A stretch of DNA of 64,000 nucleotides from Batillaria attramentaria (GCA_018292915.2 JACVVK020000139.1:1137001-1201000), one strand, 5' to 3'. Shown: positions 24,226 through 37,500, numbered from the stretch's first letter. Numbers and translations are program-made. Notes: a model not told the origin generated them from the letters alone.

Positions 24226-24734
24226 TATACCGGCCCCCGTAGTGTAAGGGTTAGCACTTCGGACCATGGACCGGGATACCCGGGTTCGAGTCCCAGTCGA
24301 GGCAAGCGGGATTTTTCCTACCTAGGTCGGCTCCTACTCAGAGCGAGTGTGCTATGGGCCCAATGGGGAGGCTGTTGCCACACAGCCGAGGTTCACCCAC
24401 TTTACGGGTGCGACTTTGGGGGTGCTTCTCTTGGTAAGACACGGCTTATGGTGTGGATGATTACACGGCCGGCACCGCAGGTGCCGTAGTTCCCAGGCCT
24501 GGTTAACGCCATGATCCCTGATTATTTATGACAGGAAGCGTGGAATGCGGCCCTGTCCCGCATTCCCAAACCGCACGGACCTCCATAGCATCATCTTACC
24601 ATCATCCTCATCTCCATCATCATGCACAATAAAAATTGCCCCAGCTTTCGAGCTCCCCGTGGATCCCACCCAAGAGCTGGGAGGAACACCACTAGAGCTG
24701 GCAAACAGTTGGGGCAGCACCAAAAAAAAGAGAA
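24226..24734 (+). mobile_element. SINE-A copy 1, about 509 bp, with imperfect target duplication
   Basis: A long tRNA-derived SINE. The head contains GTAGTGTAAGGGTTAGCAC (A box) and GGGTTCGAGTCCC (B box), followed by a unique body (CTATGGGCCCAATGGGGAGG, CACGGCCGGCACCGCAGGTG) and a tail of A runs with G. It is homologous over its whole length to 59564-60066. Flanking AAAAAGCAAACA (24214-24225) and AAAAAGCAGACA (24735-24746) agree at 11 of 12 positions, consistent with an aged target duplication. The tRNA-like head is not a functional tRNA in this context. Confidence 0.88.
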
Positions 24735-24793
24735 AAAAAGCAGACAGTGAAAAAACAATCGGCGACTGTTGGACTACTGAAAGCCGTTAAAAC

Positions 24794-24971
24794 GGGTGGG
24801 TGTTGGGTGGATGTTTGGGAGTTTAACGTCCTTTTCCACCACGTACGGGTGATATCAAAGACGGGGCAACGAGAAAAGGCCAGCACAAACATTTGGCCCC
24901 AGCCAGGATTCGAACTCACGACCCGAGCATTGAAAGTCCAACGCTCTACCATTCGGCCACCCCGGCTCCGC
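24794..24971 (-). mobile_element. SINE-B copy, 12-bp imperfect target duplication
   Basis: One of the best-preserved copies of the family, with an intact B box in reverse (GGATTCGAACTC) and head CTACCATTCGGCCACCCCGG. Flanks AGCCGTTAAAAC (24782-24793) and AGCCGTTGAAAC (24972-24983) match at 11 of 12. It sits about 50 bp downstream of the SINE-A copy. Confidence 0.9.
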
Positions 24972-25427
24972 AGCCGTTGAAACAGAAAACATCGCTAATC
25001 CAGTGTTAGCTTATGAATGACAGAAGCATGTTATCTGGTGGTCAACTCTCCTTTTTTGGAGATTGTTGTGCACAGTTCCATGGAAATTCACACTTTACTA
25101 GGTTTTCCGGTGCTAAGTTTGATTCTGTAAGTGTCTGTTCAAAGTCACAGGAATTAGGCAGCGCACCACTGATACTAAGGCAAACACAAACACAAACTCA
25201 GTTTATCTTTCTTGCATTAAGATGTGATTATTTAGACTTTTACTGACATCATGAAAACACCTGACTTTGGCAAATGTAAGGATTTCATTTATCACGGACT
25301 GGTTTTGTCACGCTTTTGGTACCAATGCCGCTTTTCGGAATGACACACATATATGGACACTGAGTCAAGGGAAGTGAACGGTCAGGTTGAGAGTCAAGTT
25401 CGTCTGTTTCTCCTTCTCGGTCACCGG

Positions 25428-25530
25428 CTTGGCTTAAATATTTGGGCTGGCCTTTTCTCAGTCGTTGCCGGCCCCGTCCGGCTTTGATATCACCCATACG
25501 TGATGGAAAAGGACGTTAACCCCCCTCCCC
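25428..25530 (+). mobile_element. SINE-B fragment (3' half)
   Basis: AAATATTTGGGCTGGCC, GATATCACCCATACG and GATGGAAAAGGACGTTAAC match the body and tail of the 9406-9570 copy. The tRNA head is absent. Confidence 0.75.
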
Positions 25531-26059
25531 CATCTTCTCGGAAACTGAACGGTTGAGAGTTAAACATAGTTTGCATTTTTTTATTTTCAATATTGAAGAC
25601 CTTTAAGTGACTCGACTGCCTAACCACTAACCGCACATCCTTGAACCGATCTTCGGTACTCGGCCTTTGCATTGTGATAGTGGATTACATTTTTAAGGCT
25701 CACTGGCTGAATACTGTGGCCGGCTTGCAAAGAAGAAAGGCCAATGAAACTGGCCGTTCATGCGTGTGTTGCCCAACGCCTTGTCAGTGAGTGTCTAAAC
25801 TAGGGCTCATGACAGAGGGAACACGTTTTTGTTCGCACAAACATGAATGGCAACTTAACACGCTCTCCGCAAAAAATAAATAAAAAAAATGAGGGCAAGG
25901 GCATGTTGTCTAGACGGCCGAGCCGCATGCGGCCGCCACACGAGACTGAAACACCATGCCGGTACGGTTCGCTGTTCCAGTGTCTGGACTGAAAATACTC
26001 CCATGTGACATCAACCTAAGTCCGGCTTTATCAGTGTGTGTGTGCGTGTGTGTGCGTGC

Positions 26060-26101
<42 letters not shown>

Positions 26102-27530
26102 TGTGCACGCGCGCGTGCGCACAAACGGTGCGCCGGTCAGTGTAAGAGGGTGTGTCAGTGTGCATATCTGAAATTTGTATATAAAAATGAAGACAGGCTC
26201 GTTCGGTCGTAACTGAAAGTTCATCAGTCCGCGGCACTGATCAGTCTTGGTGCGTCACTTGGCAAATACTTCAGTTTCCAATCCCTCGACCTTGCTCAGT
26301 TGACCTCCACTTATCGACCATGAAGATGGTTACTGGACGCTGGATGCGTACTTGGCGTGGATAGCAGCCGAGGAATCAGTCTTCTCGAGTCGGACGCGCG
26401 GCCGTGATGATGGGTCAGCATGCTGCCATCGTCAGAAAGGGCAGAGAAAATCCCTCATCAGTCCTCTTCAAACTGACCAGAGACAAAAAAATAAATTGAA
26501 CCCTGAAAAAAGGGAAACGTTGGCCGGGAGCTCTTCGGTGTTCTTTCGTCTACTTGAGTCACGGAGCGCCACGGAGAGCAGGTCTGTATGAATGCGGACG
26601 TGCCGGCAGCGATCTGTGTGTGTGTGTGTGTGTGTGGCGCGCGCATGTGCGTTACTAGTACATTTCGTGAACAGAAAACAACACATAGACACCACGTATA
26701 AGAGAATTCATATTTATCATGACCGTCAGTTGAGGATAGTTCAGCATCATGAGAGGACCTCGCGTGGCCGGATGATCGCCGAGAAGACACGATGTACATC
26801 ACACCGGTGACGCGGCTATCCCAATTCTGACCGGCTTGCGGCGTTGAGCGCTAGCGTTGCTTGGCCGCACGCGACTTCTCTCAGAAAATCATCTGCGCTG
26901 TACACGTGAAAGCTTGCCTCGACCTGAGGTTGGCCTGTCTTGTCGCAGAAGGTCTCTGTTCAACTCGTAAGTGGTTTTTGTGGTGCTACTTGCGCGTACA
27001 CTCACGTTGGAAACAATTTTGTCTCGTTTTCTGTAGAAAATTCACTTTCATTCGCGATAATATAAAATTACAGAAAGAAAAGTCAAGTTTATGAAAACGC
27101 CCTAGTATTATAATATGTCTTGCGGCCATACCTAGAAAATTATTGCAATTTGTGGCTTACATCACGCGCAGTTCGAGAAAGAAAATTGGTAGTGAACATT
27201 TTGTGGTTATGAACCGGCACTCGCCCCGGCTAAGAACCAACCTCTATTTGGTTTGTGCGTGGCTAAGAACCGACCAGCTTCTCCTTTCTTTTTTCCTATG
27301 CGAATATCATGATTTAGGGGGTTTTAGGTGTCCCATTTCAGATGGAACTGTCAGGGAACGTAGTGGATAATAACCCACCAGTGTTATTTTCAAAAAATAT
27401 TTCCCTACCCTTCCAATTTCAACCCCCTCCCCCCTTCCTCCTTTTTTTCCACAACCATATCTCCTCGCTTCACAATTAAGATAAAAGAAACAAAGACACA
27501 ACCATATTTACCGAACTACTTATTTTCTTT
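25531..27530. other. no recognisable gene; microsatellites
   Basis: Contains a (GT)n tract at 26034-26099 and a shorter one near 26617-26637. I found no open frame with coding character. Confidence 0.5.
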
Positions 27531-27537
27531 CCACAGA

Positions 27538-28915
27538 AATGACCACACCACAGACATCATCCTCATCTATCAATATCAATTATCCTTCACTCTTCTAATC
27601 ATCATCACCTTAAAATATTTCAACCTACACAACACCGGAACACACCCCAGCTTACACCGCAACACACACCACAGCTCACACTACAGACACAAACACAGAA
27701 CACTCAAAAAACACCATAACACACACCATGACACACACCACAGATACAAACACAGAACACACAACACAAACCCGGCACGACACAATACACAATCACTTCA
27801 GAGGAATTGGAAATCATTCACAGAGAATTCGACAAACCCATTGACACATACACAAGAGACACTGACACAGCACTGCAACACTTCTACATTGCACACCAAC
27901 TAAACCAACTCATCACTGACATCCACTCACACAACAATACCACCAACAACATACTTCCAGCGACACACATAATTATGCACCACATCTCACACTTCCAGGC
28001 GCAACACACTTCTTTATGCAAAACTTACTTACAGACCTCAACCTTAGAATCAAAAGTGCACTCATTCACCGCATAATGGACCTTCAATCATACCACAACA
28101 ATCAAGTCTACTCCCTCCTGAACACAACAACACTTACAGACAACATAATGAACATAATGGACAGATTGAAACACATGATCACACGTACAGGAACAGACAC
28201 CAAACATGACAATACTTGACGCATGCACTAACAACACACCTCTACCACCACGCTTACGCATGCCCACACCTACACATACACCTGCATCCAAACCTAAACC
28301 TGTGCACACACACAAACCACATCTACATCTGCACCACCCCCATCCACACTTACACTACCCTCACACTCATCTACATCTGCCCCACTCTCAACCAAACCAC
28401 CACCCTCATCCACACACACACCTGAACCACCCTCATCTGGACCCCTACCTGAAGCACCCTCATCAAGCAAACCTGCACGTACATCAACATCTTCCGCATC
28501 CGCATCTAAACCACCCTCATCTACATATTCGCACACACCATTCACATCCACATCTGCACCCACATCATCCTCATCACACCCTAAATACCCTGCCCTAAAA
28601 CCACGACACCCATACACCAACATCCACATACGCCACACCAAACAGAACACACAGACCACTCTTACCTTCACCACACTGCAGAAACCACTTCCAAACCCAG
28701 CCACACACTGACCCATACAGATGCCCACGCACACCACTTCTACAGACACCTAACAAACCAACACACACTCACACTGATAAACACTAACCAACGCGCACTG
28801 ATACACACCACAAATCATACATTTGAAGCCATAACTCCAAATCATCTTTCATACTCATTTTCATTCTCATCTCCATCTTCATATGAAATACAGTAAAAAA
28901 AAAAAAAAAAAAAAT
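27538..28915 (+). pseudogene. A/C-rich, G-depleted coding-like block ending in poly(A)
   Basis: The plus strand is almost free of G for 1.3 kb. After TTTCTTTCCACAG comes a short frame starting MTTPQTSSSSININ. Further on an open frame reads TSEELEIIHREFDKPIDTYT, then a helical-looking segment (QHFYIAHQLNQLITDI). It is continued in another frame from about 28013 by LLTDLNLRIKSALIHRIMDL, and in yet another by a Ser/Thr/Pro-rich segment near 28320-28700 (EPPSSGPLPEAPSSSKPART). The block ends at a 20-base A run (28896-28915). This looks like a frameshifted remnant of a protein gene, possibly a retrocopy or the gag-like part of an element. I do not recognise the family, and biased composition alone could create some of this. 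Confidence 0.35.
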
Positions 28916-30157
28916 TCATCGCACCACTGTAAGTGTTCCTCCTCTCACTTTTTGGTTGGTTTGTTGGTTATAATACTTTTATTATTCCTTTCCATTAAAA
29001 AAATCTCTGGATGGGGTTACTGGGTAAAGGTGATGTCTTCTTTCCATAAACAAAACAAATCCAAACCCAATAATTATATGAGTACATGTTTTCCACAGTT
29101 TCCCTGGCATTCACATGAGAAACAGTCACCTAACCGCATGGGATCATAGATTAAGACTTCTAGGTCTATTCACTGGCGCTAGTGATGTATAGCTCAGATA
29201 GTGCGGAATGACCTTGAAATTGTCTAGCTAACTGCTGCGTTGGTATTTCCTGTTGTCACCGTGTCAGTATGCAAACGTGTAACTGTTAAAAATACCGCAG
29301 ACACCCTCGTTGTTCGCAACTTTTCTTCAGCCAGAAATGTGGAGTATTGGCCGGTTCATATCCAAGGAGGCAGCAGGTTCATAGCCAGCATCAAACCAGA
29401 CGGTTGGCCGGTTCTTAGCCGAGGATTTCGCACTGCTCTGATATTTTTTTAAATTGCGAAAACACTAAAGCATTCTACGTCACAAAATTTGGGATGCAAG
29501 TCACAAAGATATCACGGATACGTGTCTGTTTTGAAACTACTGGAATTAACGTAGTATTTTTTGTCAGCTTCGTGTTAAACTGCAAAATAGCTCTCGAGTC
29601 TCATTGCAGTCGAACAAATATGACTCGTGTCCTTACATGAATAACATTTTCGATGTAAAATCGCTTTGGGTGGGAAGATGAAAGTCTAACTGATATGTGC
29701 ATATAACAATATGATCAAATTCATTTCAGTTTTTAGCTTTCCTGGCAGCATTCTTGTACGTCACCGCATGCGTCTCGCGCTTTTCCGGCCTAAAACAGTC
29801 ACTGCGACCGACAGCCGGTCGAAATCGCGGCTTAGCCGCGTCACCGGTGTGTACATGTTTACTTGCGATATAGTGCGACCCAAAACCGGTGACCCCGCCG
29901 CTGAACACTACCCCGGCTATCAGCACGACTCTCACTCCCTTTGGAATCATTTCAAGGTCAGAGATGGGACGAGAAAATAGGGCCACGAGACAAGATGGTT
30001 TTATGTCAGGGCAAAGATTATGTATTACTGAGTTACAGGTAAAGCACTGAGTATCTTTGGTCAGACTGGAGTCAACCTGTGTGCCCATATCATGCCATTA
30101 CAAGCGAGCCTGAAAGTCAACTTATCTTTCTCTCAGCGTAAGACAAAACGCATCTCA

Positions 30158-30247
30158 CACACACACACACACACGTCAAACACACACACACACACGCACG
30201 CACGCACGCACGCACCGCGCACGTACGCACGCACACACACACACACA
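30158..30247 (+). repeat. (CA)n microsatellite with CACG interruptions
   Basis: CA units broken by GTCAAACA, GCACGCACGC and CCGCGCACGT. Confidence 0.92.
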
Positions 30248-30693
30248 AGCTATGCTTACTATTTTTTCTCGCCGGGTTGTTCGCCAACTTTTTTCTGCCT
30301 GTTTCCCTTCAACCACCGGCATAGCAACAACAAGAAAAACAACAAAACAACATGAACATGTGATAAATGTAACTAGAAAGTAAAGCCCGTCATCATTTTC
30401 CTGCTTAGATACATGGAGGGTCAGTTCAAAGCACCCAGTCCTTCAGCAAACCATAAATTCATTTCTTACTAGAACTTGAAGTCACTCGGACAGTAAAGTA
30501 CCCAAACACAGCAAGCTTTCTTCCTGATCTTTATCTACCGGCCTTTTCAGGCATGAGTTTTTTTCCGCTGTCCAAAAAAAGAGGAAAACAGTCACGGTAC
30601 GTGGTATAACTTGAAGTAAAAGATGCAAACAGTACCGCGTGTTATGAAGAAAAGAGGAAGCGGCGACGGTGTCATGTGTTCCTCAAAACTATC

Positions 30694-30696
<3 letters not shown>

Positions 30697-30757
<61 letters not shown>

Positions 30758-30975
30758 CGGTGTGTGTGTGTGTGCCGGTGTGTGTGTGTGTGTGTAGAAG
30801 CCAGGGGCAGCCCGTGTATGATGCTGCACGTGTATGTTTGTAGTTAAATGTATGTGTGGAGGCATGTTGTGTGTGTTTCTGGGTGAGTGAGTGTGTTCAT
30901 TGTGTCGCTGCCCTGAGCTCCCACGAGAGGGAGGGCGTCCCCATATTATTATTACTTTGATATTATTATTATTAC
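30697..30975 (+). mobile_element. L2/CR1-like LINE 3' end fragment with (GT)n and ATT tail
   Basis: A GT tract (30697-30797) followed by AGCCAGGGGCAGCCCGTGTA, AGTTAAATGTATGTGTGGAG, GGGTGAGTGAGTGTGTT, CGAGAGGGAGGGCGT and a tail of ATTATTATTACTTTG. The same blocks in the same order are found at 10343-10535. The coding end is not retained here. Confidence 0.75.
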
Positions 30976-31611
30976 TTTAGCAGCAATAGATAAGGCAGGG
31001 CAAGGCACTCTCATCGTGTCCATATCATCAGCCAATCACACACTTAAGCCAGATATCGCTGTGACCTGAAGACTGAATTGAGGACAGGTCAGTCAGTGCG
31101 TATGGGTCACTTTCCATGACATTGAAGAATGGGGCGCCATTGTGGCTATGTTTAGGATAAATTCAGTCTATACTGTTTTTCTAAATAATGTTTGTTTCTT
31201 TTAGCTGGCATTTTGACAAATCGTGTCATGCTGAGATTGTCACTGGTTTCAAACTGACACTGATGTGGTTGGGAAAACCAGCCAGTGGTTTTTGATTATT
31301 CATTTGCCTGAAATATTCACAAACTGATTAAGACCCCCCCCCCCCCCCCCAAAAAAAAGCGACTGTAGCGTCAGATTAGGAGGAAGTTGTTCATTGCCTG
31401 TGAGACATGTACATGTACGTAGTGGTGAATGTTGTTTTACACACAACACACACATAACTCTTTAAGAGCCCCAAGCCTGACCACCCCGGCCCACTATATG
31501 ATCAGACTTGTTGAAAAGAACAAGCCACTGCACAACACTAGGAGTCGCTTCAAGCCACTATTACGCAACGCGTGGACCTTTCTGCTAAGCCCAAGATCGC
31601 TGCAGATTGCG

Positions 31612-32070
31612 CATCCCCGTACCGGGGGCCGTAACGTTAACACTAGGCCCCCGCAACCACGGCCAAGTCGGGCTAACCGAGACCGAGCCGAGATAAGTAA
31701 TAGCTAAGAAGGAAAAACATTAAAATACTCGGTGACAAGGAAAGTGGACAGTTGCGAACAACTTTGAGGTCCCCGTGCTATTTCACAATGTGCACAGAAG
31801 CGAGGAATTCTGTCAAATTCACCGGCACAGTGAATTTTTAGCATGGCTTGGAGATTATTGTGCGTGGGAGTGATTTCCCTTGAAAACAAAAGCAGACGTT
31901 TTTTCCCGGGGGAATTTCGGTCACACCTGTCAACAACATTGTCTCCTCCAAAACCAGGGTACGGTATTATTTTGTTATGCTGACAACATTATACAGCTTA
32001 GCGAGGCGTTTCCAAATAATTAAGTGCTCTTGAACCTAGTGTTAACGTTACGGCCCCCGGTACGGGGATG
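31612..32070. mobile_element. 459-bp non-autonomous DNA transposon (MITE), 36-bp perfect TIRs, 9-bp TSD
   Basis: The left end (31612-31647) starts CATCCCCGTACCGGGGGCCG and the right end (32035-32070) is its exact reverse complement over 36 bases. The direct repeat CAGATTGCG at 31603-31611 and 32071-32079 is a 9-bp target duplication. Removing the element and one repeat restores an uninterrupted frame (SLQIAYQWLELLDN) in the host gene. A 9-bp duplication is typical of Mutator-like elements and possible for Merlin. It carries no transposase. Confidence 0.93.
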
Positions 32071-34571
32071 CAGATTGCGTACCAGTGGCTTGAACTTCTG
32101 GACAACACGCGTGCTGGGATGATTGATCCAGGACGACGACTTGAATTCATCCACTGCAATGCACATTTTCTACTGGGTATGAGCACAGCAGCAGACAAGG
32201 CCCTTGCTGAATTATCCAAACGTGAAGGTCTCCATGGTGCCTTAGGACGTGATGGCCTGGCAGCATTCAGATTCTTCCGCTCAACAGAATCAGAGGCTTG
32301 CAGGTTTGAATGACTTCCTCAGTTTCTGTTTATTCAGTTTGCCTTTTTACTGCTGCTGCTTGTGTGTAAATTTCTACATTAGTAAGTACTATTAAAAACA
32401 ACAAAATTCATGAGTCACATTGAGTTACATTGCTTTTTCAGTTTTCTTTTAATTTCATTGTGATTTATTTTTTAGATACATCCGTATGGCCTGCGACACG
32501 CTCGGACCTAGAGGGGATGAGAAAAATGGCTGCCATGCAATAACCTGTTCGAAGCAGCTGCTGCCCTGACATATCACCGCCCAGATATTCTGGCCTTCTT
32601 TGAGGATTGCAAGCCAGCATCAAACTTGAAACAGGAGAGTGTCCTTGAAGATGCAAGAAGCCAGCAACTTGCCACAATGGTTGCTGCGTTGGCCGTGATA
32701 TATGTCATGTTTGCTGGACCTTTCTGGCAGCTGATCAACAGTGACATGCACTATTTGGACCAGTTCAAATTCATCCAAGTGAGTCCCCCCCCCCCCCCCC
32801 ATCGCTCTCTGTTTTGTGTGTGGGAATGAATGAAATTATTTGCACAAAATCAGGTACTGTTGCATTCAAAATATTTCAACAATGTATTTACTCAAGTAAT
32901 ATTTGTTGTTTTTCATCACCATCCCACTAAGTGACTAACAGTAACATTCTGTTATGCTTTTTTTGTTTACAGCCCATGCACGACCACATGAAAGAAATGG
33001 TGCGTCACCCTGAGCTGCTCCTGAAAGATGTCCCGGATGACCTGGCAGCCTTCAGGCTTCAAGACCATCACTCTCCAACCATATCAGCAACAATGTGCTT
33101 TGCACAAAATGCTGCTGACCGGCCTCTTCTTCTGGGTGCACTGTCATTGCTCGCAGAGCATTTTGTCATGGTAATCGAGCGCCAGCTGGCTGACTTCTTG
33201 CCAGATGGGAAGTATGGCAGGGAGCCAACACCAGAAGACCGAGATCGCATGAAGCACTGCCAGCTGACCAATCTGCTTGGTGAAGCTTGCTTTGCAGATA
33301 TGGACTTTTCCATGTTCAAGAGCCGGCGGGCAACTCTGCATCACCACTCAACCATGAACATGCTAAAGAGAAACAGGACAGTTACTTCGTTCCTAAATCG
33401 GCAAACTTCAGCTCAGCAGGCCTGCTTCCTGGAACAGGCAAGAAAACTAGCCCAGCAAGTCCGCCAGGCACACAAGGAGCAGGTTCGCCAAGTGCAGACC
33501 TCACTCAACGCATTAATGGAGGAACAAAAAAGAACGAAAGCTGTGAAGCAAGCCAAGAAACTGGAAAATAAAAAGAAGCTCCTGGAGACAATTGAACATC
33601 TGGGGGGGAGCTGTAAGACTCAAGAAGATGTGCTGCAGCTTCTGTCTAGACAGCACAACTAAACTGCAAAAGTTGCTGCCTTGAGGGCGCAAATGAAATA
33701 TCAGAGGGAGATACTGGGACAAGCAGACGCACACCTCAAGCTCTCTGGAGTAACACTGCAGGAGCAGACATCGCAGTTTGTGTCCTTCCTCCGAGAACAG
33801 GCAGGGCTGCCTGCAGATGCCACGTACACAGCCGACCAGCTTCAGCAAGCACTTGCAGTCACAAAAAGAGCGACCCAGCACCAAGAAACAGAGGGGGACA
33901 GTGATGAGGAAAGCAGTGACAGGGAAGCTGAAGAAGTTGAAGATACCGGGGATGTTGAAGATACGGGGGATGCTGAAGAAGGTCAGAAAGCTACATTCAG
34001 TTTCAGCTTCACTGCACAAGGGCAAACAGTTGCAGTTTTTTACGATGACAGATTTTACATCGGACAAACACTGCGTCCCTACATGGTCCAACCCTTGTCG
34101 TGGGGTAGTGGCTTGTGTACCTCAATGACCCAGAGAGCTACGCCAGCGGGAGCACGTGCTCCTGGCAGGGTCACCCAAGCTGGACAGGTCGAAGGGTAGA
34201 GGTCAGACGAATGTGGACCACCTCTCCAAGAGGCTAAACGGGTTTGCGTAGGGTTAACAGCCCTACCTGTAAAAAACATAACGTTACAGAAGCATCGACA
34301 GCAACAAACCAAAACATTCACCTGGGCAAGGAAGGGTCTCCATCCCGGAGTTAGTTAGTTAGTTATTTAGGGCTTAACGCCGCGCAAGCAACAAAGACTA
34401 TTTCGCGGCTAGCACAGTCCCATCCTGCCAGGTCCTTTAAAACATAAAAAGGGCTAGCTTAAGACATGATGTAAATATATATTAAAAATTGGTGAGACTT
34501 AAATGAGATCCTGTACAAGATTAATTTCTTCAGGCCTAAAAACAGTATCACAGACTGCATTATGTAAAAGA

Positions 34572-37500
34572 CTATATTTTATGAAAGAGATTACATTCTT
34601 TCAAGAAATTGAAGATGTTGTCAGGGGGGACATCCCTGAACAACACCTTCAATGAATCAGCGGTGTAATACTTGTCTCGAATCTCGGCGAGATCCACGCA
34701 CGAGATCAAGAAATGATGGACAGTGAAAGGCTCGTCACACGGGACACACCAGGGGGGATCTTCCCCTTTCAAAAGATGGGAGTGCGTAATGTGGGTGTGC
34801 CCGATGTGGAGCCGACTAAGAACGGTCTCCTCGCGCCGGTTAGGTCGGCAGCGAGGGAGACTATCACAGAGGCTTGGAAGGATTTTAAAGAGTTTGTTCT
34901 CCGGGAGGGCAGCCCATTGGGTCTGCCACTCCTTTTGAACAAAATTGGAAACTAAAGGCTTAAAATCTGAACAGGGCATGCACTCATCCTCCACAGGGCC
35001 ATCGCGGGCAGCGTTCGCAGCCCGGTCAGCGCACCTGTTTCCTCGGATGCCCGCATGACCTGGGACCCAGATAAAAACTATGTCCTTGTTGTCGGCAATC
35101 AAGGATGCATGCAGTTCATGGATCAACACCAGGAGCGGGTGATCCAATCTCCTGCCATGCAGAGCCTGGAGAGCCGACAAGGAATCAGTCAGAATTAAAA
35201 AATTGCACTCAACAGACTGGTACACGTGCCGAAGTGCGAGTAAAATGGCTCGCAGCTCGGCACTGTACACAGAACTACCGTCCGCTAGGCGCCGAGTAAA
35301 AACGCGGCCGTCCATGACTGCAGCAGCCCCAACACGACCGTCCTCAGATTTGGACCCGTCAGTGAAGATCTGACGGAAGCCCGGGAAGTCGGCCAGGATC
35401 TGCTGCAGACCATGAAGATAGATAGGGTCAGGGGTCGAATCCTTTTTATGTGCTGTCAGGTCCAGCCTGACTTCAGGGGTGGGTAGTGTCCAAGGAGGCG
35501 TAGCTGGGAATAAAGTTTGTTCGACAGAATTGATGTCCACTCCGGCCGCCTGTAAAAGGGGTCGGACACGGAGGGACAGGGGCTTGGGCTCGTTCTTATG
35601 TACATCATAAAGATCTTCATAAACAGGGTGGAACACACAGTTAAAAGCCGGGTTGTCCGGGTTGGCCTTCAGCTTCAGCACATAGTTGAGCATGAGACGA
35701 GTGCGGCGGAGCGCCAGAGAGGGTTCACCCGCCTCAGCGTACAAACTATGCACTGGGGACGTCCTGAAGGCGCCCAGACAAATACGAAGACCCTCATGAT
35801 GGACAGTGTTTAGGAGTTTAAGGGTGGACTTGGAAGCAGAGCTGTAAACAATGCAACCATAGTCCAGCTTGGAACGGACAAGAGCTCGGTAGAGACGCAA
35901 CAGGACGGTGCGGTCACCACCCCAGTCAGTGTGACCCACGACCCGAAGGACGTCCAGTGCCTTCATACACGAAGCTCGTAGATACTTGATGTGGCTGAGA
36001 AAGGTGAGTCGGCGGTCAAAAATAAGACCAAGGAACTTCGCCTCCTGGACAACTTTGATAGGAGAACCATCAATACTAACGGCGGGTTCGGGAAAGACCC
36101 CGTGAAGTTTCGTGAAGTGCGTGCAAACTGTTTTGGACGGTGAAAATTTAAAACCATTCTCAGCGACCCATTTCTGGACGCTGTTGACACAAAGCTGTAG
36201 ATGCCTCTCCACCCGGTGAAGCGACTTGCCTTTGACACAAAGGGCGAAGTCGTCAACGAATAGAGAAGCATCTGTTCCTTTAGTTACTGCTTTAACTATA
36301 TTGTTAATTTTTAGGCTAAAAAGAACAGGGGATAGAATGCTGCCCTGGGGAACACCCATCTCCTGCTCCTGACAATCTGACAAAGTAGAACCGATGCGGA
36401 CTTGGAAGGACCGTCCAGATAAAAATTGATCAATAAAAGTAGGTAGCCGACCCCGGAAGCCTATGTCATGTAAGTCGGACAGGATGCCGAACTTCCATGT
36501 GGTATCATAGGCCTTCTCGAGGTCGAAGAAAATGGCTACAGTATGCTGTTTATTAGCAAAGCCGTCCCGTATGAAGGACTCAAATCGGACCAGGTGGTCA
36601 AGGGTGCTTCGGCCTTGTCTGAACCCGCACTGCAGGTCAGAAAGGTGTCCCTCGGATTCAAGAACCCACACGAGACGGCTGTTAACTAACCGTTCCATGG
36701 TTTTGCAAAGACAACTAGTGAGCGCAATTGGGCGATAATTACCCGGATCAGAATGATCCCTCCCAGGTTTCGGAATAGGGACCACCACCGCCTCACGCCA
36801 TGAGGGCGGAAAGACGCCAGTGGTCCAGATATGGTTGAAGACAGAAAGGAGAACAGAAAGAGCTTCCTCGGGAAGATGAGTCAGAAGCTGGTAGTGGACA
36901 GTGTCCAGGCCAGCAGCAGAATCATTGCTCTTCAGTAGAGCTTGCTGAAGTTCATCTGAACTAAACACAGAGTTATATGGTTCGGTGTTAGTGGACTGGA
37001 AGTTGCAGGGGGAAGATTCCTTAATTTGTTTGATCCTCTGGAAAGAGGGAGAATAGTGATTAGAGGATGAGTTGTGCGACAGGGTTGACGCCAACAAGTC
37101 AGCAACAGCTTTCCTGTCGGTGACAAGCCTGTCACCCACTCTGAGATGGCGGATAGAAGAAGTATTACCTTTACCTTTGATTCTGCGAATAGCCTTCCAA
37201 ATCTTTTGAGAAGGGGTCTTGGATGACAGGCCGGAGACGAACTGCCTCCAGGACAGCCTTCTCTGCTGTTTATAAATAAAACGAGCTTTCGCTCGAGACT
37301 GTTTAAATGCTAAAAAGTTAGACTGGGAGGGGCATCTGAACGCTCGTCTTTGTGCGCGCTTGCGATCTTTCTGCGCATTTTTACACTGTTGGTTGAACCA
37401 TGGAATTTTAGGACCTTTGTGGATTGTCGAGGTTTTCGGGATGGCATCGTTGGCCACTTCAATCAAAATATTAGTAAAAGCGGAGGCAGGATCCTCCGAA

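Noticed and set aside
24232..24306. tRNA-gene-like sequence with A and B boxes (also at 59570-59640, 9408-9480, 15640-15715)
   Set aside because: These are heads of SINEs: each continues into a shared body with a tail, and several have target duplications. The cloverleaf pairing is imperfect.
28206..28598. His/Pro-rich ORF as an independent gene
   Set aside because: Its composition follows from the A/C-rich block; an adjacent frame has a more protein-like Ser/Thr/Pro/Glu composition.
28294..28749. Minus-strand ORF of 151 codons, Val/Asp/Gly-rich
   Set aside because: It is the complement of the A/C-rich block and has no family resemblance.
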